Below, piece by piece: positions 1 to 11,956 of a DNA stretch of 64,000 nucleotides. The notes under the pieces were generated by a model. That model saw only the letters and a program-made list of their open reading frames with translations. It ran no database searches and was not told where the DNA came from. The stretch lies in contig WBMV01001916.1 of NCBI GenBank assembly GCA_013396655.1, positions 60,556 through 124,555 of the forward strand. The letters are read 5' to 3'. Numbering within the stretch: position 1 is the stretch's first letter; every line of letters begins with the position of its first letter. The position numbers and the translations under genes are program-made. This DNA is from Campylorhamphus procurvoides (lineage: Eukaryota; Chordata; Aves; Passeriformes; Dendrocolaptidae).

Positions 1-489
1 TATTTCCAATATATAATATGTTTATATAATTCATGTATTATATGTACATAGTGTATAATGCTTCCATCATTGAAATTGGTAGACCCAAATTTTTCATGCC
101 CCTGCATCTTGCAGCCTTACCAAATGAGGAGATATTGCTTCAGAGGGTAAAAATTCAGGGGGTATAAAACAAAAATAGTTGAATCTTTAAAATATTTATG
201 TAGCAGACAAGGCATGAAAACAGATTTTATTTCTTCCCCTCCTGCCTCCCTAATTCACTCAATTTTGCTTTCTGGAACATGTTTTACTTTCTGTACTAAA
301 GAATATCTACAGAAAGAATATCAAGAGCTATTTTCTAACTGGTCCATTTAAATCTGTAGTAAAAAATGCCTATTACCCATGGTGTCAGACTGTAGAGGAT
401 TCTTCAGGGAAAATCTTGTTTCTTGAGTTGCAGACTGGACAAGGAACTACAGCACACATTACAGTGGCTAAAGAAGACAGACTGAACAG
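1..489. other. AT-rich intergenic DNA, nothing recognised
   Basis: I see no gene, RNA or repeat here beyond short AT runs. Confidence 0.6.
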
Positions 490-628
490 CATCACAGAAT
501 ATTCTGAGTTGGGAGAGACCCACAAGGATCATCAAGTCCAACTCTTAAGTGAATGGCCCCTGTGGGGTTTAAACCCACAACCCTAGTGTTATTAGCACCA
601 TGCTCTATCCAACAGAGCCATCTCAGGG
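490..628 (-). mobile_element. tRNA-Ile-derived SINE with CR1-like tail (TguSINE1-like)
   Basis: Read on the minus strand, 628 down to about 553 aligns by eye with a tRNA-Ile gene. It has a degenerate box A (GATGGCTCTGTTGG), the anticodon-arm sequence GGTGCTAATAAC, and a T-arm with box B altered to GGTTTAAACC. From about 550 to 490 it continues into a CR1-type 3' end (GTTGGACTTGATGATCC, then CCCAACTCAGAATATTCTGTG). This composite is the architecture of the passerine SINE TguSINE1, which uses CR1 machinery for movement. The 3' tail lacks a clear tandem repeat and I found no certain target-site duplication, so the copy is old. It is not a functional tRNA, because the acceptor stem does not pair and the 3' side runs into the tail. 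Confidence 0.8.
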
Positions 629-3600
629 TTAAATGTCTTTCTGTCCTCCCATTTATGACAGGATGAGTTGGATTGTTTCAGTTACATTGTACTCTCTATG
701 AGCAAACACAAACAGATGTCAAAAGAAAACACATTTCTGTTTGTGCAATAACACCAGATGGAGGATTGCCATGGAGCCTGCAAGGTAGGGCATTCATTTA
801 ATATAGATTCATACTTGCTGATCATGCTCATGCTTACTTCATATCACCTCATCTGGTGTTTCTCTTTCCCTATTTTTTTCCTTGGAATGATAAAGAGTGA
901 GTATTTTCATGTGTTAATCCATTAGAGACAAGCTACAGACAAAATAGTGTCCCATAACTTTAATTAGCGGATACCACACTGTCTGGAGTTCCCAACAGTC
1001 ACAGCTTCTATTTATTGGCAAACCTTTAACTCTCAGTGAGGAGAATCATTATCTGATACTCTACAAGTGAAGTATTCGATGAGAAGAACATGATTAATCA
1101 AAAAGTATTCTGTATAGCTCAGCTCTTGGTGACCGGCCCGTAATCAAAGAGGCAATAAGGATGTGCATGAAAGCAATTTTGTGATTAATGTATCCCTGAT
1201 TCTGACCACTGCTGCATACAAAGCAAAGTGTTGAGGACAAGTGGACAGAAAATGAGCAAAATTTCTCATTTCCATAATTTTTCAAATGAAATCTGAACTG
1301 AGTAGGAATAAAGCTGCAATAATCTTTTGCCTTCAGCCTATAAGAAGATCCAAAACCTAATGTAAGTAATACATTTCCTTTTCTCCGTATTCATTCCCTC
1401 ATTGCCTAAAATATGTCAGGTAGTCAGATTTCAAAAGGGTTTATATTTAGTTGAAGAAAATCTGGGCTAGGTGTGGAAAACAGGCATCAATTAGTATCAG
1501 CCTGCCAAAAAGATTCTGCAAAGCCTTGCCAAATGACAAACCCCAATCCCCGTCTTCTCACAGTGCTAGCTTGATAATTTTTCTGTTACCTGTTTTCTTT
1601 GTTCATTTTTATCAGTGAAGGTGGCAGTTTGTCTTGCTGTTTTCTAGGCAGCCTAACTGAGAACCATGACAGAGCTGTGATTCCATTCACCTGTTGGCAA
1701 CAACTGAAAGATCTCCAGAAGGTAAATAGTACTGGTATGTCCATCCAAAGCCTTCTTTAACATAAAGAAAGCAGGTAAAGGACCAAGCCCCAGAAGTTTT
1801 TATTCTTTTTGTTCATTGAACTCCTGTGTTCTCATGATACCTACAACACTTGCTACAATATTGCAGTGAAAGAAGTAAAAATATGTGATCAGTAAGCTTA
1901 TCAAAATGTCTGAAGGTATGAAAGTTCAGCTAGGCTATTCATTTCTACATTTTTACAGTAAATAACGTACACTTTAATCCTTCTTCAGTGGCAGATAACC
2001 TACAATAGGATCTAAGAATACGTGCTCAAGTAGCATGCTGTGGTGTCCTGCAAGCTTGTACCTTAACTAACATCACAGTAATTTTTCTGTGGGCCATATT
2101 CTACGAAGGGGAACTTTGGCTGGATCTGTTATAGGTGCTTTCACTCTTGACTTAGTAGATCTATACCTACAGGCAAAAGTATCTTGAAAATCACCTGAGA
2201 CAAATCCTCCATTGCTGCAATCTGGGTACAACCCTTCACACTGGCAGAGAGTGGGTATAAAATACTGCAGCACTTTTCAGGCACTTTGTCTTCATTTTGC
2301 ACAGATGTAAACGACTGGAAAGGTGCAGAGCTATAGAGAATCTGGCACTTTATAAATATTAATTAACAAAGAATTACACTGCCCCTTTGTGGTGCTAAGC
2401 TTTATCATTCCCACTTTATAAATGGTGGTACAGTCACAGAACAAGGTTAATTCACTAGTTCACAACAGCACCAGACAGTGACAAAGCCGGGAATAAAATA
2501 CAGATACATCACAGCTATTTGTTAATTGTGAGCCCCACAGTTGCACTTTTTTGTGTGTCTGCCTTTCTTTCTGTGTCTGTTTCCCAAAACAGCTAAAATT
2601 ACATCATATTGCTGTCTCTTTACCTGGGGAAAATATGTGAAGATTCCCTGAGGTCAAAACCTGTCAGTGTCACAGCACAACACAATCAGCCAGTGATGGT
2701 TTCCCCCCAGGACAAGAGGCATAACAACCAACAAGTAAAACAAGCAGCTCAGAGGGATTTTTTTGTTAACCAAAGGGTAGTTTAAAAAAAAGTAATGTCA
2801 TGTTAATTGTGATATTTCCATTGGGTCTCCAACATTAGAAGGCTTAAGAACACACACTGCACAGTCTAGTGATTGAGATATATTATAAATTGTAGACAAA
2901 AAGGATTCAAAGAGTGAATGGTTGATGGTACACCAGGAAAATGTGATATTTTGATGAATTTTGAAGTTTTGTTACTGGAAACGCCACACAAGTTCTTCTG
3001 TGCTCTGGCCAGAAATACTGATGGTGGGGGAAATAAATAAAAGTAAAAGCAACTTCTCAAGAAAAAAGGCATACTCTCTGTACTTGATAATATCTGTCAC
3101 ATCAAGACATCAGTAAAAGGGACATTGCAAATGAATAGTTTAGGAACAGAGTAAAACCACACAACTATTCTTTAATCTCCTCTACACACCAAATCACATT
3201 CTTATTTTAGAGGTGGCTTGTATAAGTTTTAAATTCACTTCAGTAGACTGAAAATGACCTGGATAGAATTCCATAAGTCTCCATTAATTTGAAAGCACAA
3301 GTACGGGGCATTGGTGGTTCCAGATTTTGTTCAGCAAAGCTCATAGTTGCACTTCTGCATTACAAGATAGCTCACACAGAAACCTGAAAGTTCAGATGAA
3401 AGGACACCACAATCTATCAGTAAGTACAGGAGTTATTCCAATACATCTAGAATAATTCTAGGCAAGAAGACACTTCTGAATGCAACTTACCACCGAAGAG
3501 AACTATTTTCTGATAACTGCTAAGTGGTCAAAATTCAATTATATAAGGACCTCTCAAAATATCCAGCCATCCATACCTAGCATGAACTGCTAATGAAGCC

Positions 3601-4007
3601 AAGAACAGAATGACTAGCTGAAGCTTTCTCATCTCTACAAGCTGTAATGAAAGCATCAGCATGGCAGTCTACAAGTATTTTCTCTATTCCCGCAGCACAC
3701 AGAAAAGATATCTAAATATAACACTACACAGTAGTCAAGTAGAGAGGTGAAGGGAGAAAATCCAATATGAAACACCAGGATTTTGTATCCTACAAGCAAT
3801 TATCTAAAAGAAAACTGCTAGAATTTTACACAAAATGATGAATTGGCAGATCTGAACATTTATTTGCATTACCAGATCACAAGTCTAAGATTAAATGTAT
3901 TAAGACCACACTGTTTCTCTTGATATATGATTAATTCCACTTAGATTTGAGTGTGAAGATTTCAATATGAAGAAAATATGAAGCAAATTGAGATGAACAA
4001 AACTGAC
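629..4007. other. intergenic DNA, no gene recognised
   Basis: This stretch is AT-rich unique sequence. Open frames of 60-111 codons (for example 1094-1285, 2073-2273 and 2866-3072) show no recognisable protein signature and are expected by chance. Confidence 0.55.
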
Positions 4008-5043
4008 ATGGATGGAAAGCTGGCTGAACAGCAGGGCCCAGAGGGTCGTGATCAGCAGGGCAAAGTTGAGTTCGAGGCCAGTAACTAGTGGTACACCCCA
4101 GCAGTCAATAATATGTCCAAAACTATTTGGCATTTTCATTAATGATCTGGATCCTGGGGTAAAGCGTACTCTCAACAAGTTTGATGATGACACAAAACTG
4201 GAAGGAGGGGCTGATAAACCAGTAGATTGTGCCACTGTTCCGAGGACCCCAACAGACTAAAGAGATGGGCTGACAGGAGCCTGAAATTCAACAAGGGGGA
4301 AGGCCAAATCCTGCACCTCAGCAGGAATAATCCCAAGCACCAGTATATGCTGGGGACACCCAGCTGGAAAACTGTTTTACAGAAAGGACCTGGGGAGGCT
4401 GGTGTCCACCAAGCTGAACATGAGCCAGCAATAGGCTCTTGCAGAAAAGGCAGGTAATAGTTTCTTGGGCTGCACTAGAAAAGGTGCTGCCAGCAGTTCA
4501 GGGGAGGTGGCCACACCTGGAGTCCTGTGTCCAGTTCTGGGCTCAGCAGGACAAGAAAGGCATGTACATACTGGAGTGAGGGTCCAACGAAGGGCTACAA
4601 AGATGATCTAAGAACAGGAGCATCTCTCCTATGAGGAACTGCTGAGACATATGGGATTGTTTAGCCTAGAGAAGATAAGGCTTGTGGGCAAGGGGGGGTG
4701 GTGATGTAGATTTACCAATCTATGTAAATACCTCAAGGGAGGGTGCAAAGAAGATGGAGACAGGCTCTTTTCAGTAGTGTCCAGTGACAGGACAGGAGAC
4801 AATGGGAACAAACTGAAACACAGGAGATTCTGTCTGAACATGCTATTTTTTCCTGTGAGGGTGACTGTGCTCTGGCACAGGTTACCTAGAGAGGCTCTGG
4901 ATTCACCGTCTTTGGAGACATTCAAAAGTCTTCTGAAATCTTTCCTGAACAACCAGCTCTAGGTGGACATACTCAAGTACAGGACTTGATCAGATGATTT
5001 CAGAGGCCCCTTCCAATGTCAACCATTCTGTGAATCTATGAAA
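4008..5043 (+). mobile_element. CR1 LINE, 5'-truncated, 3' third of ORF2 plus 3' UTR
   Basis: This is a dead copy of a CR1 non-LTR retrotransposon. Conceptual translation at 4012-4260 matches the CR1 reverse transcriptase from the WLNSRAQRVVIS segment through IFINDLDPG to the catalytic box, which reads FDDDT instead of the usual FADDT. A frameshift near 4230 moves the match to another frame, which reads RLKRWADRSLKFNKG and then LHLSRNNPKHQYMLG (to about 4457). The end of the thumb/C-terminal region appears at 4777-4962 ([18 protein letters not shown], then [15 protein letters not shown]). The 3' end is near 5025-5043, with the CR1-typical sequence ATTCTGTGAATCTATG. The endonuclease and the front of the reverse transcriptase are missing, as usual for 5'-truncated insertions. 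Confidence 0.9.
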
Positions 5044-8000
5044 CATAAAAATGTAAGTCCCAATATTACTACTATTGCTATCAGAATTTCTCAGCAGCTA
5101 TATGGTCATAAGATGAAAAGCTATCACTTGACTTTTCAGGGACATCAAGTAAGAATATGCAACAGGGGCTTAATTTTTCTATCATCTGCATATTAGTTCC
5201 CGTATTTGAAAGGAATATGGTGCAATGTAGAGATGTTTCAAGTACTAGTGACTTGTAATGGCCTTTCTGATGGCGTTCCACTTCTTGGGGATAGCTGGGA
5301 CTTGGCAGACTTTTACAAAAACGGAAACCCCCACTGCTCTGCCTTCAGTTTGGAACAGCCCTGCTTTCCAGCCAGCCATGAAACTAGGACATACTGATCT
5401 TTAGTATTCTGTACTGCATTCATCTTAAACCAAATTTCTGTTGTTACAAAAGGCATGATGCAAATCTGTCTGATACCACTGAAACCCCTTCTCTGGACTT
5501 CAGCTAGCAACAAACAGGTACTAAATTTCTGAAACTGACATTCGGAAGAAAATAAAAATAAGTAAACTTTGGGGGACTCTTGTTCTATAGTTATGCATGT
5601 GTTTTAAACTGCTCAGTTTTATCTGTCTAAACAAATAAGCAGACTGATTACATTGAAGAATGTATTTTATCCCTGGCTTTATTTATCTGGGATTCCCAGA
5701 CAAGACATTAGAAGAAATGTTTGGTTGTTTTGTGATAATATTCAAAAGCTAAATGTCAGCTGAAGTATCAAAATTTCTTTGTTGATCACTCAGGCAGTTT
5801 TAGAGCATGATGAAAACAAGAAAATAATCCCCAGCATTGCTTTTACTTGTAAAATTCCTGTAATGAGTCAATAAACATTCATCTGAAAAGGAGTAGGGGA
5901 CTCATTAAAACTTCAACTAGATAGTTCTTAAAATAAGCAGAAACTGCAGTAGGAAAGATTAGGTTAATACTGGGAGTGTTACAAAAACACACTTCCCCAG
6001 TTTTGTACCAGGCACTCAGTGTTCTTTTCATTCAAGTGACTGAATACTGGATCTGCTATCTACCTTATTCAGCTCTCACCTCAAGCAACCTCAGTGACAT
6101 ATCTCCTGGGTCTCCATTTGCTTCTTGTACTTGACAGTGTAAAAATACAACAATGTTATTCTGTGAAAGATCTTTCATGCAAAATGTTTCTCAAAGCATT
6201 GCTCAGACTTAAATTAAACATTCCATTACAATATAAAAAGAAAGATGTTATGTGCTAATTTAACCTGAAAAGTGGTAAGAAAAACTGTATGAACAACCTG
6301 CATTACTGTGTCTCACTACCTATATTAAAAGTGCTCAGCTTACCAACAAAAGTGCACATTATTCCCTGATAACACTAGTCCTGGTAAATGCACCTGAAAA
6401 TTAGCTTGATCTATGCACTGATCTATCTTTTCATGTACATGAAACACACCTACACTACTGAATGAAAACACAGAAGTCATGGGGATCTGGTATGGCTCTT
6501 TACACGTCTGCTCGCTCTGCTAAAGAGGGGAAAAGGAAAAAACATTATTTTGAGTAAAAATAAAGATCATAGTCTAAGTCCTGTTAGCTGCCAGAGCTGT
6601 GCTATATAGTGAGAAGGCAAGAGTCTGAAAAGCAAAGCAGCACTGTTTTAGAGCAAATCAGTGTCAGTTTTCTACTGAACAGAGCCTACAGAGGCAACAA
6701 ATTGATCTTTGTGTATGCTCTTCAATGCAGGTAAAAAAATCATAGGATGCATTGGTACTTTGACCATATGCCTTTTACCTAGAACTAGTGACCATATTCC
6801 ATGGTACCTGAAAATTACTCACCAACTATCTTAACCCTAATACCAGTCGTAACTCTGTTAATTACTCTTACTTATCACCATTTATTTATCATTAAAAGAT
6901 TAACACCTACTTCAGGATGGCAATTATCTTTGATACTTTCACATTTTCTCTAACACTTGAGAGGTACCTTTTTTAAATGTCTGCAAAACCTTTCCTTATT
7001 TTATGTCACAGAAACCTTCACTTGAATTTAGCTACTAATTCTTCCGTAATCTATTACATCCTTTTTATCTCCTGAACTTCCCTTGTGTCAACATTGATCT
7101 TTTTTCTTGTATTTAGAATGGCCCTTGTAACAGGGAGCGTGTTTCTGATCTCAATTTACCCTCTTCAGTAATATGCTGACAAACATCAAAAAGAAAATGA
7201 GAAACTGCAGATACTGTAGGAAGCAACTACTGTAACACTTTTACGTATGGAAAAAAAACCACAGGTGGTTAAAAAAAAAGTGAAACTTAGAAACTGAATA
7301 AAACACAATTTCACTTAGGAAGGTTAAATAAAACCCATCATTGCTACATGTACATTACAACAACAAAACAGAATGTAGTTTGTTTAATTATATTGTTTTG
7401 TGCTGTGAGGTTCAATTTTGATATTTCCTTCACAAAAAATGTGTCAAGAATCTCCATCATTTTATTTTGCAAACTCCCTGCTAATATCCATTTTGAGAGT
7501 TTTTGGTCCTCAACTGAACCAAAGGTTAATGATACTTTAGTGGAGACTGCATGTCTCTCCAAGCTGATGACCATCAGTGACATTTTGACTTAGGCAAACT
7601 CATTCTCAACTGCTCTGCATCTTTTGCGATTAGTGGTCCCGCACAAACAAGATGCAAGATTAGAAAATAAAAATAGCTGTGTTTTAAACTCTACAAGAAG
7701 AGTGCAAATGATCATATAGAGAAGAATCGATTTATATCAGAATTATGTTGTAGAAGATACTACACGAGTGCCAGTGACTAAAATTTTGAGGGCAATACTT
7801 TCCTCTGTAAAGTCACATCAGCACATTCACCAAGCTGTAATAGAGGAAGAGTCTGGGCTGCCACCTTTTCAAATGCTATAGACCCCCACTGCTGGTTTCG
7901 GGATTGCACAATCTGACAGCTTTTTCTGTATTACAAATGGGCACAAGGCCTCTAGGATAATTATTCATTTGATGCAGCTCTTTTTCTTCCTTTAATAAAG

Positions 8001-10488
8001 ATGTTAAAGACAAATATTGGCTGCAGATCCACTGCATATGAAAAAAGAAAAGGCAGTCCTTGCCTTCACCCAGAAGCAGAAACAAGCAGATGGTGACCTC
8101 AGTATTAATGGCTCATAGCAGGCAAAATTCCCATTGGCACAAGGGGGTCTGTGACATTGTAAAGAGCACATGGTACTTCATAAAGCCAGTGCTGAGCACC
8201 ACAGCAGTGTCCTTCCCACTGCACTTAGGAGAAATGCATCAGCATTTCCCCTAAGCATATTTCACTGAAGGAAACTGCACCCAGACAATGGTCTGGATGT
8301 AACAGCCTTGTGTTTCCCAGCTTGTGATCCCATTTCTCACTTTCTTGTTTCAGTGCGTGAATGCGAAAATGTCTCCTTTTCTTCACACAAATAACTCAAA
8401 CTTAGAGCCTCAACAAATGCTAAGCAGGGAGAACATTCTATGGCTGTGGCCAAACAATACACTTTACACCACTTTTGACCCAAAACCAAACTGAGAACTG
8501 TGGATTCAACAGTAAGGTCTAATATTATGATCACATTGAGAAACATAGCAAACAAAGAGAATAAATGTTACACAGTGTTTGTAACAGAGCACTTTTGGCA
8601 ATGTTGTTGAGGAATACATTCAGTGTGGTAGCAGCATTGCTGCTCCTGAAAAATGAACTTCTCAATTCTACCTGATGTTGATAAAAACAGACATTTTCAG
8701 CATAATATACATTTTTACTACTGAATTAGTAATGACAGGACCTCCTTTACCTACCTCCTCACATATCAGGGAAAGGAAAAATAATCTTGCTTCTTCATTC
8801 TCAAGTTTTGAATTACATATTCTCAATATTAAAATATTATGAGCCTCTTGTCCTGCCTCTTGTAAATGTCATAATATCACTAACACAGTGTAAAATTGCT
8901 TATATCCTTCTGAATTGAATGATGGTGCTGGTGTTGCAAAATTACTGTGGCTAAACTTGGTGAGAGACCATAAAAGAAATAAAGGGAATTTTATTTTGTT
9001 CAAAACTAATTTCACTGAGTCACTGTCCTTCTCTCAAGGATTTAACTCTTTTATTCTTTTACAATTACTCAATCATGTCCATGTATTCACAAGCCCTGAG
9101 TAATTTGGCCATGATGGACAAGAACAGTAGGTGTCAAGACCTCTTAATGTCTTCCAGGACCTTCCTACGCTGAAGATTATGATCTAATGTTTGGCTGTGC
9201 CTTTTATAACCTTGGCTTAATGATTTTCAACTTCAAGGCTGATAAAGACTGTGAAGCACTGCATCCTCGTATTGTCCTAATGTCTGAATCCACACTGATG
9301 ATTTAATCACTGTCTTTTGCCTCCTTATCTGGGTGTTTTATAGTCCTAATTCTTTGTCATCCTGGCATGTTTTCTTTAGATGAGAAGTCCAGCAAGAATA
9401 TACTTAAAGATGAGGCAAGGACCTTTTTCAAAAGGACAACAAACATCTAGGGATAATTGCACATTGCTGCACATGACTTGGAGAAAGTAAGAACTAAAGG
9501 ATTCTTACACCACACTTTCTGGTTTGACAGGAAGTAGAAATGGCAGTCTTTATGCTGATGTGGTTCCCAAGCACTAGGGCCAGATGTGCTGAAAACTTGT
9601 AGTTCTGAGACCACCTGCCAGTGAAACAGTAAGAGTGTCATCTGTTGAACATGGCAAGGGCACCTACTTGATAAAATGCACTTCCTGCATGACAAGTGAC
9701 TATACCACATTCCCTAATGCCTTAAATAACGTCATGATCTAAGAATCTACTGTTAATATTTCTTGAAGATTGTCTCACTTGTGTGTGATTGAGCAAGTCT
9801 GTGAATGCTATAAGTGGGTGTGAAAAGTGCAGAGTTGAACAGCAAGAACTGGAATGAACCAGGAAAAAAATCCATCTAAGTCCTAAGAGGCAATATAAAT
9901 ACTTCTCTAGACCCATATATGGTGAGAAATCAACCCTTAAGACACTAGACTCCATTTCCTCTCACAATCCACAAATCGTAGCAGATTTTGTGAGGCACAG
10001 GAAGAACCCTGCTGCCCACAATCAGTCAAAGTCAACTATTTTACTTAGGTTTCTTCAGACTTGCACCACAAAGGAAAGAACTGCACATTTCAAAACACCT
10101 GAGTAACCAAATGCTTTACAAACCTAAGCACGTTAGCAGAAGAGTAGTTAAAAAAAAAAAAAAAAAGAGGACAGAAAAGAAAAAAATTTGCATTTCTGTA
10201 GGAGCCATTGAAGCAGGTGCAATATTGGTGCAGAAGGAAGAACTCAGATATCAGAAGGTACAGAGCAAAGGTTTCACTTGCAGGAAGTTATAGTCAGTTC
10301 TATTATCATGCCAAAACCAATGAAAAGCCACACCAAAGATCAGCAGGGGGTGCCCTTTATAAACAAAAACTATAAAAATAATAAATTCCCAGAAATGATT
10401 CATTTGTAGCAAGGCAGTAATAGAGGTTTGATCTGGATCTGCCTAGACCTCCTTCTATAGAAAGATAATGTAGGAAGACAAAAGACTT
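5044..10488. other. intergenic DNA, no gene recognised
   Basis: No coding signature or defined repeat was seen apart from an A-run at 10150-10166 followed by A/G-rich sequence. Short open frames here (60-87 codons) show no family resemblance. Confidence 0.5.
10150..10166 (+). repeat. poly(A) run followed by A/G-rich sequence
   Basis: Seventeen consecutive A are followed by GAGG and an A-rich stretch to about 10190. It could be the tail of an old retroposed sequence or simple sequence. No retroposed body was recognised upstream. Confidence 0.7.
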
Positions 10489-11058
10489 TTAAAATGAAGA
10501 AGATTTTATATATAAAAAAGCATGAGTAGCCCAGCTTTTAACTTGTAAAAAATTCCAAGTGATCGCATCGAAAGAATGAAAATTAAACAGTTTTCCAAAC
10601 AAATCTCCCCTCTGCTCATTGTGATCTTGGAGATGGATCTTTTGCTTGTAGGCACTGCTTCTGAGATTCAGTGGCCTTCTGAATTGCATCAAACTTTGCC
10701 AATCTCCTCTGATCCCAGGGAAGTTCATCTGGTTATCTCTGGGTCCTACTGATTGATCCTCTGAGCAGTCTCTGTCACAACGAGCTGCAGCCTCCCAGAT
10801 TGCACTGACTGTCTTCCTGCCAGACCTGGAATCTTCTTCCCAAAACAGCACCCATGCCCTGCTGTCCTTCCCAAGAACTCTCCTTTTCCAGCTACTTCCT
10901 GTAGGGACACAGCATGCAACTGAGAGGATGCACACCAAACAAATACCATCTGTCACATCTGGGAATTTAATTTGTTTATGCATTGACCTGAGACAAGCTC
11001 TGTAGGCAAGAAGTGAACTATATACAATCTCTCTAGCTGAGCTGAGATGAACAGACAT
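10489..11058 (-). other. 189-codon open reading frame of unknown origin, probably non-functional
   Basis: This is the longest uninterrupted frame outside FUT8. It lies in a locally GC-richer segment (about 10.65-11.0 kb). The predicted protein is basic, with several cysteines scattered near residues 22-60 and 90-98. It shows no signal peptide of convincing shape and no repeat or motif that I recognise. A second frame overlaps it on the same strand (10746-10949), as expected for GC-rich DNA with few stops. No splice or promoter context supports a gene. It could be a decayed retroposed sequence or ERV piece, or chance. I do not assign a function. Confidence 0.15.
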
Positions 11059-11891
11059 AAGTTTGCTTCCTCCAAGCCACTTTCTTCAGATCTCCTAGTG
11101 AAAACAAGTAAACATTTTCTCCAGGCCTTACATTCTGCAATAAGGTGAATTATTTTTGGCACAAGCAAGCCGCATAGGCTTTGATGGAAGCACTTGGGGC
11201 CAGATCTCCCCATCTATCCCCTTCTGCATAGGTGAAGTTATGCCACAATTACACCAAAAAATCAGTGTTTTCTACACTGATCACATGATGGAGACTATGC
11301 TACGTTGGTTATGTAAGGGGCATACATCTAATGCGGCTCTGAGGATGTCCCTATGTCATGGCTTGACAACTGGTCTTCTCATATAGCCAAATCTGCACCC
11401 ATCACCTGAACTACAGGTTGTGGGGTGGCTGTCGTGTCACCCATCAATTGTGTGATGGGGATGGGAGGAGTAGAGAGAACAAGGTAACTGAGGAACAGGG
11501 TGACAAGCAATACGTTATCAGCACAACATATTCTGCCTAGACACCACTGATTCTTGTGCTGAGGGGCCCCTGAGGAGCTTGTGGGAGTAAGACAGATTAA
11601 TTGTTCTGGTATGACAAATGTGGTCTGCATGATGGAAGATTCTCACATTGCTCTATGGTGAGAATGAATGTGCTCTAATTCAGTTTGAATCCTTTATACT
11701 GTATTCAGTCGCAACTTCTCCCCATCAAGTGATGAATTGAGTAGAGGTAGAAAAGTGAGGAAAAAGCACAGTAGCACTGAATCAGAGAAAATCCTGAAAA
11801 GAAAGTGGAAAAAAGTCCTTCAGATTCAGGAGTCAGTGAATTCCAGCCTGTGTGCCTACTTGAGATTAACAGATTTCAAATTCTGGCTAGC
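11059..11891. other. intergenic DNA, nothing recognised
   Basis: This unique sequence of moderate GC content lies between the long open frame and the microsatellite. No repeat family was identified. Confidence 0.5.
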
Positions 11892-11956
11892 CTATTCTAT
11901 TCTATTCTATTCTATTCTATTCTATTCTATTCTATTCTATTCTATTCTATTCTATT
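11892..11956 (+). repeat. pentanucleotide microsatellite (CTATT)13
   Basis: Thirteen perfect CTATT units (equivalent to ATTCT) run without interruption and are followed by degenerate units (CTGCT, CTACT). Perfect units indicate recent length change. The translation YSILFYSILF in one frame is a by-product of the repeat and not a gene. Confidence 0.98.

Noticed and set aside
553..628. Possible tRNA-Ile gene on the minus strand
   Set aside because: The acceptor stem does not pair, box A and box B are degenerate, and the 3' side continues into a CR1-like tail. It is the head of a SINE.
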